Positions 9,194-18,417 are shown, numbered from the stretch's first letter. The stretch: 64,000 bases of DNA from Thermoflexus sp. (GCA_020724465.1 DYGX01000004.1:235647-299646), one strand, 5' to 3'. Notes: generated from the letters alone by a model not told the origin. A program made the numbers and translations.

Positions 9194-12100
9194 ATGCCTG
9201 ACAAAAAAGAGTTCGTTCATCTGCACGTGCACACCGAATTCAGTTTGCTCGACGGCATGAGCCGCATCAACCAGCTCGTCAGCCGGGCAGCGGAGACCGG
9301 TATGAAAGCCCTGGCGATCACCGATCACGGGACCATGTACGGCGTGATCGATTTCTACCGGGCCTGTAAGAGCGCCGGGATCAAGCCGATTATCGGCATG
9401 GAAGCCTATCTGGCGCGGCGCAGCATGCGCGATCGCGATCCGCAGTTCGACACCAAGCCGTACCATCTACTGCTGCTGGCGCGCAACGAAACCGGCTACA
9501 AGAACCTGCTGAAGATCGCCTCGGCAGCCCAGCTCGAAGGCTACTACTACCGCCCGCGCATCGATCATGACTTTCTGGCGGCGCACGCCGAAGGGCTGAT
9601 CGCCACGTCGGGTTGCCTGGCCGCCGAGATCCCGCGCATGGTGGAAGAAGGGCGCGAAGCCGAAGCCCTGGCCCAGATCGGCTGGTATCAGGATGTCTTC
9701 GGAGCAGAGAACTTCTTCCTGGAGCTACAGCATCACGACATCGACGAACTGCACCGGCTCAACCAGTGGCTGCGCGCCAACCAGGATTACACGCGCGCGC
9801 GCCTGCTGGCCACCAACGATGTGCATTATATCCTTGAGGATGATTACGACGCGCACGACACCCTGCTGTGCATCCAGACCGGCAACGTCAAGAACGAGCA
9901 GAACCGGCTGCGCTTCGCCAGCCGCACCTTCCATCTGCGCACGCCCGGCGAGATGTGGCGCCTGTTCGCCGACGTGCCCGAGGCGCTTTCCAACACCCTG
10001 CTCGTCGCCGAAATGTGCGAGCTGAACCTGGATTCGAACGGCTATCATCTGCCCGTCTTCCCCGTGCCGCCCGGCTTCACCGCCGAAACGTATCTACGAC
10101 ATCTGTGCGAGCGCGGTCTGCGCTGGCGGTACGGCAGCCGTGCCGACGACCCGGAGATTCGCCAGCGGCTCGACTACGAACTGGGCGTCATTCACAACAT
10201 GGGGTTCGACACCTACTTCCTGATCGTGTGGGACCTGTGCGAGTTCGCGCGCCATGCCGATATCTGGTGGAACGTGCGCGGGTCGGGGGCGGGCAGCGTC
10301 GCCGCCTATGCGCTCGGCATCACCAACATCGACCCGCTGAGCAACGGCCTGCTCTTCGAGCGCTTCCTCAACCCGGGGCGCGTCTCGATGCCGGATATCG
10401 ACCTCGACTATCCCGAAGACCGTCGCGCCGAGATGATCGAGTACTGCGCGCGCAAATACGGCGAGGACAAGGTCGCCGCCATCATCACCTTTGGGACGCT
10501 GGGCAGCAAGGCCGCCATCCGCGACGTGGGGCGCGCCCTGGACTATCCCCCGACCGAGGTCGATCGCATCGCCCGGCTGATCCCCTCGAGCGGCAAGCCG
10601 ATCAAGTTCGACGACGCGCTGGGCGACGACCCGGAAACAGCACTGCCCGATCTGAAAGCGGTTTATGAGGGCGATCCGGCTGCGCGCCGCCTGATCGACG
10701 CGGCACGCCAGCTTGAGGGCATCACGCGCCACGCCAGCACGCACGCCGCGGGCGTGATCGTCGCCGACAAGCCGCTGGTCGAGTACATCCCGCTCCATCG
10801 CCCGACCAAAGGCTCCGGCGAGGACGCGCCGGTGAAGATGGTGACGCAGTTTCCGATGGAAACCTGCGAATCCATCGGGCTGCTCAAGGTGGACTTTCTG
10901 GGGCTGTCGACGCTGACCATCATGCGCCTGGCGTGCGAGCTGATCGAGCGCTATCACGGCATCCATTACGATCTGTCGAACATCCCCTACCGCCCCGACC
11001 CGAACGACCCCGAAAAAACGCGGATGGTGCAGGAAACGTTCGAGATGATGGGGCGCGGCGAGACGATCGGCGTCTTCCAGCTTGAGTCGCAAGGGATGCG
11101 GCGCATGCTCACCGAGATGCGCCCGCAGCGGTTCGAGCATATCGTCGCCGGGATCTCGCTCTACCGCCCCGGCCCGATGGACTACATCTCGACCTATAAC
11201 CGGCGCCTGCATGGCCTGGAACCGGTGGAGTACAAGCACCCCAAGCTCAAGCCGATCCTCGAAGAAACCTACGGCATCATCGTCTATCAGGAGCAGATCA
11301 TGCAGATCGGCGCGGAGCTGTTCGGCTACTCGCTGGGCGAAGCCGACCTGATGCGCCGCGCTGTGTCGAAGAAGAAGAAAGAGGCGCTGCTCGAACACCG
11401 CGCGATCTTCGTTGAGCGCGGCCCCAAGCACGGCGTCGACGCGGAAACCGCGAACCGCATCTTCGACGACATCGAGTTCTTCGCGCGTTACGGCTTTAAC
11501 AAATCACATAGTGCCGACTACGCCGTGCTGACGTGCCAGACAGCCTTCCTGAAATGCCACTATCCGCACGAGTACATGGCCGCGTTGATGTCCGTCCACC
11601 GCGACGATTCGTCCAAGGTCAGCCTGTTCGCGGCGGACTGCGCGCGGATGGGCATTCAGGTGCTGCCGCCGGACGTGAACACCAGCCAGCTCGATTTCAC
11701 CATCGAGGAACAGCCGGACGGCTCGCGCGCGATCCGCTTTGGGCTGGGTGCGATCAAGAATGTGGGTGTGGGGCCGCTGCAGCACATCCTGGCGGTGCGC
11801 GAGGAAGGCGGCCCATTCACCGATATTGACGACTTCTGCCGGCGGGTTGATCTGCGCGTTGTGCAAAAGCGCGCGCTGGACTCGATGATCCGGGTCGGCG
11901 CGCTCGACCGTTTCGCCCCCCGCCCAACCCTGCTGGCGGCGCTCGACCGGATGCTGAGCGTCTCAGCCGAGCATCACAAGGCACGCGAGGTGGGGCAGAT
12001 CAGCCTGTTCGGCGAGGCGACGGGGGTCGCCTACGGCGCCACGGACAGCGTGTTGAGCTACCTGACCGATGTCAAGCCGGTGACCAAGCGCGAGATGCTC

Positions 12101-13282
12101 CGCTGGGAGAAAGAGCTGGTCGGTCTCTACGTGACCGATCACCCTTTGCAAGCGGTCATGGCACAGCTTCAGCACGCCATCACGCACACCAGCGCGGAGC
12201 TGGTCGAACTGGGCGACCAGGCGAACGGCATCCCCGTCACGATCGCCGGGCTGGTCGCCGACGTGCGCAGCATCATCACCAAGAAGGGCGACGCGATGGC
12301 GATCCTGACCATCGAGGACATCACGGGGATGATCAGCGCAGTGATGTTCCCCCGCGTCTGGAACGAATACCGCGATCGCGTCGAGGCGGACAGCGTTCTG
12401 ATCGTGCGTGGCAAAGCCGATACCTCGCGCGGCGACGTGCAGATCATCGCGGAGTCGGTTTCGCAGAACTTCGAGGTGGTGACGGCTGACCACGAGCCGC
12501 CCGCCATGACCGCCTGGACGCCGTCCTGGCTGGCAGACGAGGACGCCGACCTGTACGATGAGGAGACCGGCGAGGTCGCCGTCCCCGCGTCTGCAGCACC
12601 GGAGCCGCCGCCTGCCACCGAAGCCGTGATGCCCGCCAGCGCAGGCGCCAGCGTCCCGACCGCCCCGCCGTTGGAGCCGCCGCGCATCGCTGCGGAACCG
12701 GTCCCGCGCGAGCCGGGGCTGATCACCGACCGCGAGGTGCCCGGCTGGCTGGATGCCGAGCCGGACTACGGCGGCGAGCTGCCCGATTGGGAATACCGCG
12801 ACGATACCGGTCACATCATCGGGCCGCACCGCGCCGACGAGAACGGCAACGGCCGCTCGCCCGCCATCGATGCGGCTGGCCGGCTGACACCACCGCCCGC
12901 TCCGGCAGCCCGCACCCGCGACGAACTGGCCGCCGGCGAAGCCCCCGCGCAAACCGAGCGACCGCTGCGCCGCCCTCCGCGCCGCCCGAACCGGGAGCCG
13001 GAAGCACCGCCTCAGCCGGGGCGCTTGCTGGTGCTGACCATCACCCGCAGCGACAACGCCGCTCACGACCGCCTGCGGCTGCGACGCCTGCACGGCTTTC
13101 TCACCCAGTATCCGGGCCGTGACCATTTCTGCTTCATCATCCAGGGCGGCGGCGGGCGGCCCGCCCGGCTTGACTTTCCGCGCCACCCCATCGGGATCAA
13201 CGACGACATTCTAGAGTTCGCCCGCAACCAGCTTGGCGAGGAAAACGTCTCCATCGAAGACCAAACGCCTTTCGGGCGCTAG
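9194..13282 (+). CDS. dnaE: DNA polymerase III subunit alpha (DnaE)
   Basis: Replicative polymerase catalytic subunit, 1362 residues. The PHP domain opens with HLHVHTEFSLLDG (residues 9-21). The polymerase palm has PDIDLDY near residue 400 with two catalytic Asp, and the fingers and tandem helix-hairpin-helix region follow. An OB fold lies at about residues 1010-1080 (VTIAGLVADVRSI). Between residues about 1110 and 1270 is a long low-complexity stretch rich in Pro, Ala, Glu and Arg, and then a short folded tail. This insertion makes the protein longer than the common 1160-residue form. ATG at 9194 was preferred over the in-frame TTG at 9185. The gene appears monocistronic with a hairpin terminator behind it. 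Confidence 0.97.
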   Translation: MPDKKEFVHLHVHTEFSLLDGMSRINQLVSRAAETGMKALAITDHGTMYGVIDFYRACKSAGIKPIIGMEAYLARRSMRDRDPQFDTKPYHLLLLARNETGYKNLLKIASAAQLEGYYYRPRIDHDFLAAHAEGLIATSGCLAAEIPRMVEEGREAEALAQIGWYQDVFGAENFFLELQHHDIDELHRLNQWLRANQDYTRARLLATNDVHYILEDDYDAHDTLLCIQTGNVKNEQNRLRFASRTFHLRTPGEMWRLFADVPEALSNTLLVAEMCELNLDSNGYHLPVFPVPPGFTAETYLRHLCERGLRWRYGSRADDPEIRQRLDYELGVIHNMGFDTYFLIVWDLCEFARHADIWWNVRGSGAGSVAAYALGITNIDPLSNGLLFERFLNPGRVSMPDIDLDYPEDRRAEMIEYCARKYGEDKVAAIITFGTLGSKAAIRDVGRALDYPPTEVDRIARLIPSSGKPIKFDDALGDDPETALPDLKAVYEGDPAARRLIDAARQLEGITRHASTHAAGVIVADKPLVEYIPLHRPTKGSGEDAPVKMVTQFPMETCESIGLLKVDFLGLSTLTIMRLACELIERYHGIHYDLSNIPYRPDPNDPEKTRMVQETFEMMGRGETIGVFQLESQGMRRMLTEMRPQRFEHIVAGISLYRPGPMDYISTYNRRLHGLEPVEYKHPKLKPILEETYGIIVYQEQIMQIGAELFGYSLGEADLMRRAVSKKKKEALLEHRAIFVERGPKHGVDAETANRIFDDIEFFARYGFNKSHSADYAVLTCQTAFLKCHYPHEYMAALMSVHRDDSSKVSLFAADCARMGIQVLPPDVNTSQLDFTIEEQPDGSRAIRFGLGAIKNVGVGPLQHILAVREEGGPFTDIDDFCRRVDLRVVQKRALDSMIRVGALDRFAPRPTLLAALDRMLSVSAEHHKAREVGQISLFGEATGVAYGATDSVLSYLTDVKPVTKREMLRWEKELVGLYVTDHPLQAVMAQLQHAITHTSAELVELGDQANGIPVTIAGLVADVRSIITKKGDAMAILTIEDITGMISAVMFPRVWNEYRDRVEADSVLIVRGKADTSRGDVQIIAESVSQNFEVVTADHEPPAMTAWTPSWLADEDADLYDEETGEVAVPASAAPEPPPATEAVMPASAGASVPTAPPLEPPRIAAEPVPREPGLITDREVPGWLDAEPDYGGELPDWEYRDDTGHIIGPHRADENGNGRSPAIDAAGRLTPPPAPAARTRDELAAGEAPAQTERPLRRPPRRPNREPEAPPQPGRLLVLTITRSDNAAHDRLRLRRLHGFLTQYPGRDHFCFIIQGGGGRPARLDFPRHPIGINDDILEFARNQLGEENVSIEDQTPFGR

Positions 13283-13302
13283 CGCGGGTGACACAATAGA
13301 CG

Positions 13303-13333
13303 AAAAAGCGGGGCGATGCTCGTATCGCCCCGC
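13303..13333. terminator. Bidirectional terminator between dnaE and the VOC gene
   Basis: A perfect 10-bp stem GCGGGGCGAT / ATCGCCCCGC (13308-13317 and 13324-13333) has a six-base loop. An A5 run on its left becomes a U-tract for minus-strand transcripts, so it best ends the VOC gene transcript; it can also end dnaE. Confidence 0.7.
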
Positions 13334-13365
13334 TGCGTTTGAGCCGGGTTGCCCCAATTCCAGGT

Positions 13366-13396
13366 CCCTCTCCAAGCGAAGCGCACAGGGAGAGGG
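13366..13396. repeat. REP-like hairpin element
   Basis: CCCTCTCC and GGAGAGGG form an 8-bp inverted repeat around an AAGCGAAGCGCACA-type loop, followed by GATTTAGGGTGAGGGT. The composition differs from the coding DNA on either side and the phrase looks like a dispersed intergenic repeat, but only one copy is in this window. Confidence 0.4.
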
Positions 13397-13419
13397 ATTT
13401 AGGGTGAGGGTCCCAGCCG

Positions 13420-14301
13420 TCAGCCGCTAACCAGCAGCACGCCGTTGCCGTCAGGGTCGTAAAGTTGCACGGCGTCCGCGCTGCCGTTGCGCTTCTGCCG
13501 CTCGAAGGGCTGCCCGGCCTCTTCCAGGCGCCGCACCAGCGTCTCCCACGAGGCGCGATCGGGAAGCTGCACCTCAAAGGCGATCAGCCCGGCAGCGTCT
13601 GACGGCGGGGGCGGCGCGCCCCGCCCTGCCCAGATGTTGAGGCCGAGGTGATGGTGGTAGCCACCTGCTGCCAGGAAGAGCGCGCCGGGATACGACCGCT
13701 GGGTTACCTCAAAGCCCAGCAGCCCGCTGTAGAACGCCTCGGCGCGGCCCAGGTCCGAAACGTGCAGGTGCACGTGGCCGATGTCGGTTCGCGGGTCGAT
13801 GGATCGGCTGGACCGGAGATCATCGCGGATCGTATCGAGCAGCGCGCCGACGTCGAGCGGCTCGGTCACCATCACAAGCTGTCCGTTCGACCAGACCCAC
13901 TGGTCGCGGGGCCGGTCGGTGTATAGCTCGATCCCGCTCCCGTCCGGATCCGCCAGATAAATCGCTTCGCTGACCCCATGGTCGGCGGCGCCCTGCAACG
14001 GCCAGCCATGATCCATCAATCGCTTGAGGACACGCGCCAGCGCCGGGCGGTCTGGCAGGCGGATCGCGACATGGTACAGGCCGGTTGTGCGGGGCGGCTT
14101 GGGGCGCGCCCCGGCCACCTCGGTCAGCAGGATGTGATAGGGTCGGTTCTGGTTGGCGGATAAATAGGCGGTGTTATGCTTGCGTACCACCTGGTGCAGG
14201 CCGAGCAGGCGCCCATAGAAATCCAGGGCGGCAGACAGGTCCGAGACGCGCAGGTGAACATAGCCAATGTGAGCTGCCGCGGGCAGGCGGAACTCGGACA
14301 T
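13420..14301 (-). CDS. Two-domain VOC protein (glyoxalase/catechol-dioxygenase-like)
   Basis: A 293-residue protein built of two tandem vicinal-oxygen-chelate modules, each starting with a GYVHLRVSDL or GHVHLHVSDL strand. Metal ligands seen are His in those strands, YHVAIRL, and a Glu in GIELYTD. The layout matches the CatE/YfiE branch of extradiol dioxygenases, in which the two halves form one active site. ATG at 14301 gives the natural first strand; a TTG at 14322 is less likely. The substrate is unknown. It precedes a STAS-like gene on the same strand by about 100 bp. Confidence 0.85.
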   Translation of the reverse strand: MSEFRLPAAAHIGYVHLRVSDLSAALDFYGRLLGLHQVVRKHNTAYLSANQNRPYHILLTEVAGARPKPPRTTGLYHVAIRLPDRPALARVLKRLMDHGWPLQGAADHGVSEAIYLADPDGSGIELYTDRPRDQWVWSNGQLVMVTEPLDVGALLDTIRDDLRSSRSIDPRTDIGHVHLHVSDLGRAEAFYSGLLGFEVTQRSYPGALFLAAGGYHHHLGLNIWAGRGAPPPPSDAAGLIAFEVQLPDRASWETLVRRLEEAGQPFERQKRNGSADAVQLYDPDGNGVLLVSG

Positions 14302-14402
14302 GAACGCATCATCCTCTCCCAAACTTGTCGGACAGCGACGGCCTGGCGCGCTGCGCCGCGTCGGGCCAGCGGATGAGGCAGAACCGCCATCCCCTCACTG
14401 CG

Positions 14403-14861
14403 CTACTGCAGCAGATCGGGTTCCAGCGTTTCGCGCAGCCAGGCAAGCGCCGCGTCCCGATCAAAGAACAGCCGGCGTTCGCGATAGTGATAGGCCAGCG
14501 AGCGCAAGAAGCGCTCGATCTGGTGAGCAACGGGCGTGCCTTCCGGCGCCAGCAGGGCAACCCGCCCACGCAAGCGAGGCCGCGAGCAGGCGAGTGCCGC
14601 CGCGCACTCGCGGGCATAGGGTGTGACGATCACACCGGGCTGGGTGAGATCAAGCAGAAGATGCAGCGGGCGGCTCGCCTCGTCGCAGCGGCGCATCAAG
14701 TCGCTCAGCGCGTCCACAGCGGCGTCAATCGCCCCAACCGTGACATCCGAGAAACAGAACACGATGATCCGGCCCTGGTCCAACGTCTGGCTGACGACAC
14801 CGGCTGCGATGTGTGTGTCATGGCGCAATGGAATCCGCGTGATACCTCGGGCACCTCGCAT
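14403..14861 (-). CDS. Hypothetical STAS/SpoIIAA-like protein
   Basis: A 152-residue soluble protein. Alternating strands and helices (RIIVFCFSDVTVGAIDAAVDA, then HLLLDLTQPGVIVTPYARE, then RVALLAPEG) and the ending with RRLFFDRDAALAWL match the SpoIIAA-like STAS fold, whose members are lipid- or protein-binding modules. No phosphorylatable Ser is certain. The ATG at 14861 has GGGGGAG at good distance; the ATG at 14885 lies upstream of that site. The assignment is by pattern only. Confidence 0.65.
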   Translation of the reverse strand: MRGARGITRIPLRHDTHIAAGVVSQTLDQGRIIVFCFSDVTVGAIDAAVDALSDLMRRCDEASRPLHLLLDLTQPGVIVTPYARECAAALACSRPRLRGRVALLAPEGTPVAHQIERFLRSLAYHYRERRLFFDRDAALAWLRETLEPDLLQ

Positions 14862-14947
14862 CGCGCGCTCCCCCTTCCCCCTCATGGTGTACGCTTTGAA
14901 TCATTTTACCCCAGCTTTTGCCGCTGTGTCCCGTTGTTTTTGCTCTC

Positions 14948-15760
14948 TCATCCGCCGTAGATACGGCTCAGCAGGCGGTCCATCAGCCCCGGGAAACGCT
15001 GCCCCAGCCCGATAAACAGGCGGTCGATCCAGCGCAGGGTGAGCGTGCGCGGATGGCGCTCCAGGGCGCGAGCGATCCCGCCCGCCACCTGTTCGGGCGT
15101 CATGGTGGGCCAGCGCGTCGCGACCCGGCCAGAGCGCCCCAGGCGCCGGGCGGCAAACTCGGTATTCGCCTGCCCGACGCGGACGACGGTGACATGGATC
15201 CCGTCCGCGCGCAGCTCCCCGCGCAGCGAGCGCCCCAGCGCCTCAACAGCGGCCTTGCCGGCGCTGTAAACGGCGGCATAGGGCGCCGCAACCACCCCCA
15301 GAACCGACGACACCAAAATGATGTGCCCGCCCCCGCTGGCACGCAGCGCGGGCACAGCGGCACGGACGCTATGCAGCACGCCGTCCACATTGGTGCGCAT
15401 CACGGTTTGCAGCGCGTCCCAGTCCGCCTCGACCAGCGGGCCCCGGTGCCCGATTCCGGCGCTGGCGACCAGCACATCCAGCCGGTTGAACTCGGCCAGG
15501 GTCAGCGCGACGGCCCGCTGCATCGCCGCCGGGTCCATCACATCCGCCGTCACGGGCAGGATCCGGCCCGGCAGTTGCGCGGCCTCGGCTTCGGCGCGCA
15601 AAGCTTCCAGCCGCCCGGTGTCCCGCGCGGCGGCGGCCACGTGATCGCCCATCGCCGCGAACAACAGCGCTGCCGCCCGCCCAATGCCTGAGCTGGCGCC
15701 CGTGATCAGAATCACGCGCGGGGGGTTGGGCGGGATGAAGGTGCGTCGATACCACTGCAT
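14948..15760 (-). CDS. Short-chain dehydrogenase/reductase
   Basis: A classical SDR of 270 residues. The dinucleotide motif TGASSGIG lies at residues 20-27, the NNAG equivalent is ASAGIG, the catalytic Ser is in ILVSSVLG and the YxxxK pair is YSAGK. The C-terminal part has WIDRLFIGLGQRFPGLMDRLL, typical of membrane-associated SDRs that act on lipids or retinol-like compounds. The ATG has GGGAG upstream. The next gene upstream on the same strand ends 17 bases away, so the two form a unit. Confidence 0.92.
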   Translation of the reverse strand: MQWYRRTFIPPNPPRVILITGASSGIGRAAALLFAAMGDHVAAAARDTGRLEALRAEAEAAQLPGRILPVTADVMDPAAMQRAVALTLAEFNRLDVLVASAGIGHRGPLVEADWDALQTVMRTNVDGVLHSVRAAVPALRASGGGHIILVSSVLGVVAAPYAAVYSAGKAAVEALGRSLRGELRADGIHVTVVRVGQANTEFAARRLGRSGRVATRWPTMTPEQVAGGIARALERHPRTLTLRWIDRLFIGLGQRFPGLMDRLLSRIYGG

Positions 15761-15776
15761 GACGATCTCCCTGGCG

Positions 15777-17036
15777 CTATCCGCGCAGCGGGCGCGCCGC
15801 TAGCCCCCAGACGTCGGTGCGCACGTCGACGGGGAAGCCGCTCTCGACATCCACCCGCCACAGCGCGGTCGACGGCATATAGCGCGCCAGCGCCGGATCG
15901 CCCGGCTGCGCCCCGGCGGGAATCTGCCCCGCGTTGATCGCCTCGACCAGCGCGCGGTTTGGCTCGACCATCACCGCGAAGACATACTGCTCGGTGGCGG
16001 CCAGCGAACTGACACCGTAGACATCAGCGCGCCAGGCCAGCTCGCGGATCGTGCCGGTCACCAGATTCAGGCGATAGAGCTGGATGTTGGCGCTGCGTGT
16101 ATCGACCGGAAAGGGTGGCTCCACAGTCAGCTCAAGCGGGTTCGAGGGGGCGTAGCGCGATACGAAGTAGAGCGCGGTATCGTCCGGCGACCACGCCATC
16201 CGCTCGATCACGCCCAACCCGCCCGCGATCTCGATGGTGTAGTCGCGCACCCCGCCCGTGATCAGGTCCAGCACGCGGATGCGCCCGTCGGTGGTCGGCC
16301 CGGCAAGATGCGTGCGCGTCAGATTGAGCGCCGCCGCACCGGGCAGAAATGTCTCGTCCTGGATGGTGAAGGCTTCGGCGTGGATGTCAAAGCGACCCAG
16401 CCCCGGGTCGGGGAAACAACACGTGCCGAGCACCACCGGCCCGTAGGCGGTCCATAGGTTCGGGCGTCCTGGGCCGAGCAGCCCGCCGTCGCGCACGTAC
16501 AGCGCCGCCGCGAAGGAGAGGTTCGCCCGCCACGAACCCGGTTGGAAGCGCCCGAAATAGCCTGCCAGACGGCCCTGCCCGCCGGTCAGCATCCGCACCG
16601 ACAGCTCGCGCAGGGGAAAGGCAATCAGGCCGCCCGTGTCCTCGACTTCCTGCGGCGAGACGGTTTCCAGATAGTAGAGGGTGTCGCGGTCCTGAGAAAT
16701 GGTCAGCGTGCGGCCGTATGAGCCGGGCACCCTGGCCGGCGCCGAACCGCCCGGCCCGGCGGCGTAGAGGCCGCTGTCGCGGGCAATGTACAGCGTGCGC
16801 GCGTCCGCCGTCCAGAACAGCCGCGCGCCTTCTCCATAGCTGAAGCTCGGCCCCGGCTGCGCCAGCGGTTCCCCAGCGGCATCGGCCAGGGTGACCGTAT
16901 CCCGCCAGACATACGCCAGCGCGACCTGACGGGGATCGATCTGCGCCCGGCTGTCGCGTGGCCCCGCTCCGGCCAGGACAATCGCCAGCGCAATCGGCCC
17001 CGCGCTCCGTTTCACCAGCTCGCGAAGTGGGATCAT
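15777..17036 (-). CDS. Secreted beta-propeller-like (TolB/WD40-type) protein
   Basis: A 419-residue exported protein. The N terminus has Arg/Lys, a hydrophobic core (IALAIVLAGAG) and an Ala-rich end (SRAQ) fitting a signal peptide. The rest repeats a pattern of blades with phrases such as ARLFWTADARTLYIARD and RMAWSPDDTALYFVSRY, the mark of TolB-like propellers. ATG at 17036 is placed seven bases after AGGAGC; the longer open frame upstream lacks a signal peptide. It is likely co-transcribed with the SDR gene. The binding partner is unknown; a similar protein ends the ABC operon at 35.3 kb. Confidence 0.78.
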   Translation of the reverse strand: MIPLRELVKRSAGPIALAIVLAGAGPRDSRAQIDPRQVALAYVWRDTVTLADAAGEPLAQPGPSFSYGEGARLFWTADARTLYIARDSGLYAAGPGGSAPARVPGSYGRTLTISQDRDTLYYLETVSPQEVEDTGGLIAFPLRELSVRMLTGGQGRLAGYFGRFQPGSWRANLSFAAALYVRDGGLLGPGRPNLWTAYGPVVLGTCCFPDPGLGRFDIHAEAFTIQDETFLPGAAALNLTRTHLAGPTTDGRIRVLDLITGGVRDYTIEIAGGLGVIERMAWSPDDTALYFVSRYAPSNPLELTVEPPFPVDTRSANIQLYRLNLVTGTIRELAWRADVYGVSSLAATEQYVFAVMVEPNRALVEAINAGQIPAGAQPGDPALARYMPSTALWRVDVESGFPVDVRTDVWGLAARPLRG

Positions 17037-17239
17037 GCCGCGTGCTCCTGTTGGCGTGTCGCCCGTGCCTGACTGCAAGTGTACCGCGCGCCCGACCGCG
17101 AGAAAATAGGACGAGGGAATGATGCCCCGGCACACACGCTGATCGACGCGCGGGAACAACGCTCCGGAGTGGGTGCGTCTTGCGGCTCGCCACATGCCCG
17201 AAACAGGCTTTTTTCGCCTGCGCAGGACCGGTTTCCTAC

Positions 17240-17268
17240 TTGCCGGAAACGAACTTTTGTTCTATACT
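17240..17268 (+). promoter_or_regulatory. Sigma-70 type promoter of the DUF1848 gene
   Basis: TTGCCG at 17240 and TATACT at 17263 are 17 bp apart, in a short AT-rich patch about 50 bp before the GGAGG and ATG of the DUF1848 gene. The rest of the 278-bp gap to the divergent propeller gene shows no other feature. Confidence 0.7.
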
Positions 17269-17314
17269 TAAAGGGTATCCAGCGCTCATTGCTTGGTCGT
17301 TCGGAGGCAGGTTC

Positions 17315-18265
17315 ATGACCGTGATCAGTGCCAGCCGGCGCACCGACATCCCCGCCTTTTATGCCGAATGGCTGGCCAACCGGATCCGCGACGGCTTCTG
17401 TCACTGGAGCAATCCCTTCTCCGGCCAGATCTACCGCACCTCGCTGGCGCCCAAAGACGTGACCGCGTTCGTGTTCTGGACACGCAACCCACGCCCGCTG
17501 ATGCGCCACCTGCCCGAACTGGACGCGCGCGGCTACCGCTACTATTTTCAGTTCACGCTGACCGGCTATGGCCGCCCGTTGGAAACGCACAACCCGGACC
17601 CCGACGCGGCCATCGCGGCCTTCCGCGCGCTGGCGCAGCGCGTCGGGCCGGAATTCGTGATCTGGCGCTATGACCCGATCGTGATCAGCACCCGCACCCC
17701 GCTGGCCTATCACCGCCAGCGCTTCGCCGAGCTGGCGGCGCAGCTTGAGGGGAGCACCGTGCGCTGCACCTACTCGTTCCTGGATTTCTACGGCAAGACG
17801 CGCCGCAATCTGGCCGCCGTCAGCGCGCAGCACGGCATCGCCTTCCGCGAGCCGACCGTCCTGGAGCGCCAGGACCTGCTGGAAGACCTGAGCGCGATCG
17901 CCGAGAAGCACGGCATGCAACTGGTGAGCTGCTGCGAGGACGACTACACCGCCATCCCGCGCGTTTACCAGGGGAGCTGCGTCGACCTCGACCTGCTGGC
18001 GCGCCTGACCGGCCAGCCGGCGCTGGCACTCAAGCCGCACCCCACCCGCGAGCACTGCGGCTGCGTGCGCTCGGTCGATATCGGCAGCTACGAGATGTGC
18101 CTCTTTGGCTGCACCTACTGCTACGCGACCAACAGCCGCGGCGCGGCCCGGCGCCTGCATGCCGCCCACGATCCTCACGACACGATCCTGAACCGGCCCG
18201 AGCACCTGCGCGGCCAGGATCTCGACGCCCTGGTGCTCGACAGGCAGCGGCTGGCGGTGCGCTAA
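17315..18265 (+). CDS. DUF1848 family protein with a Cys cluster
   Basis: The protein starts with MTVISASRRTDIPAFYAEW and FVFWTRNPRPL, the marks of the DUF1848 family, whose reaction is not established to my knowledge. It has 316 residues. Near the C terminus are CGCVRSVDIGSYEMC and then FGCTYCYAT, a cluster of five or more Cys that could bind a zinc ion or an iron-sulfur cluster; the CTYCYAT phrase recalls but is not the radical-SAM CxxxCxxC loop at the normal position. ATG at 17315 has GGAGG eight bases before it. The TAA stop is the first three bases of a long inverted repeat array. Confidence 0.85.
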   Translation: MTVISASRRTDIPAFYAEWLANRIRDGFCHWSNPFSGQIYRTSLAPKDVTAFVFWTRNPRPLMRHLPELDARGYRYYFQFTLTGYGRPLETHNPDPDAAIAAFRALAQRVGPEFVIWRYDPIVISTRTPLAYHRQRFAELAAQLEGSTVRCTYSFLDFYGKTRRNLAAVSAQHGIAFREPTVLERQDLLEDLSAIAEKHGMQLVSCCEDDYTAIPRVYQGSCVDLDLLARLTGQPALALKPHPTREHCGCVRSVDIGSYEMCLFGCTYCYATNSRGAARRLHAAHDPHDTILNRPEHLRGQDLDALVLDRQRLAVR

Positions 18266-18417
18266 AGCGAAAAGCAGCAAGAAGCAGCGAAGTACAGCCA
18301 AAAGCAGCTAAAGGCAGCAAAAAGGCAGCCAGAGACAGCCATAAGCCGTTCTCCGCTGCCCTTGCTGCTCTCCGCTGTTCTTGGCTGTTTTTAGCTGTTC
18401 TTAGCTGCTCTTCGCTA
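18263..18417. repeat. Inverted array of 10-nt AAAAGCAGC-type units, copy 1
   Basis: Seven units close to NAAAAGCAGC follow each other at about 10-base steps on the left (for example AAGAAGCAGC, CAAAAGCAGC, TAAAGGCAGC) and six complementary units (GCTGTTCTTA, GCTGTTTTTA, GCTGCTCTTC) follow on the right, so the whole folds as one long imperfect hairpin. It spans exactly from the TAA stop of the DUF1848 gene to the TAG stop of the convergent mutase gene. Related copies lie at 22337-22469 and 45772-45936. Confidence 0.85.

Noticed and set aside
18263..18417. CRISPR array
   Set aside because: Units are only about 10 bases, there are no spacers, the second half is the inverted complement of the first, and no cas gene is present.
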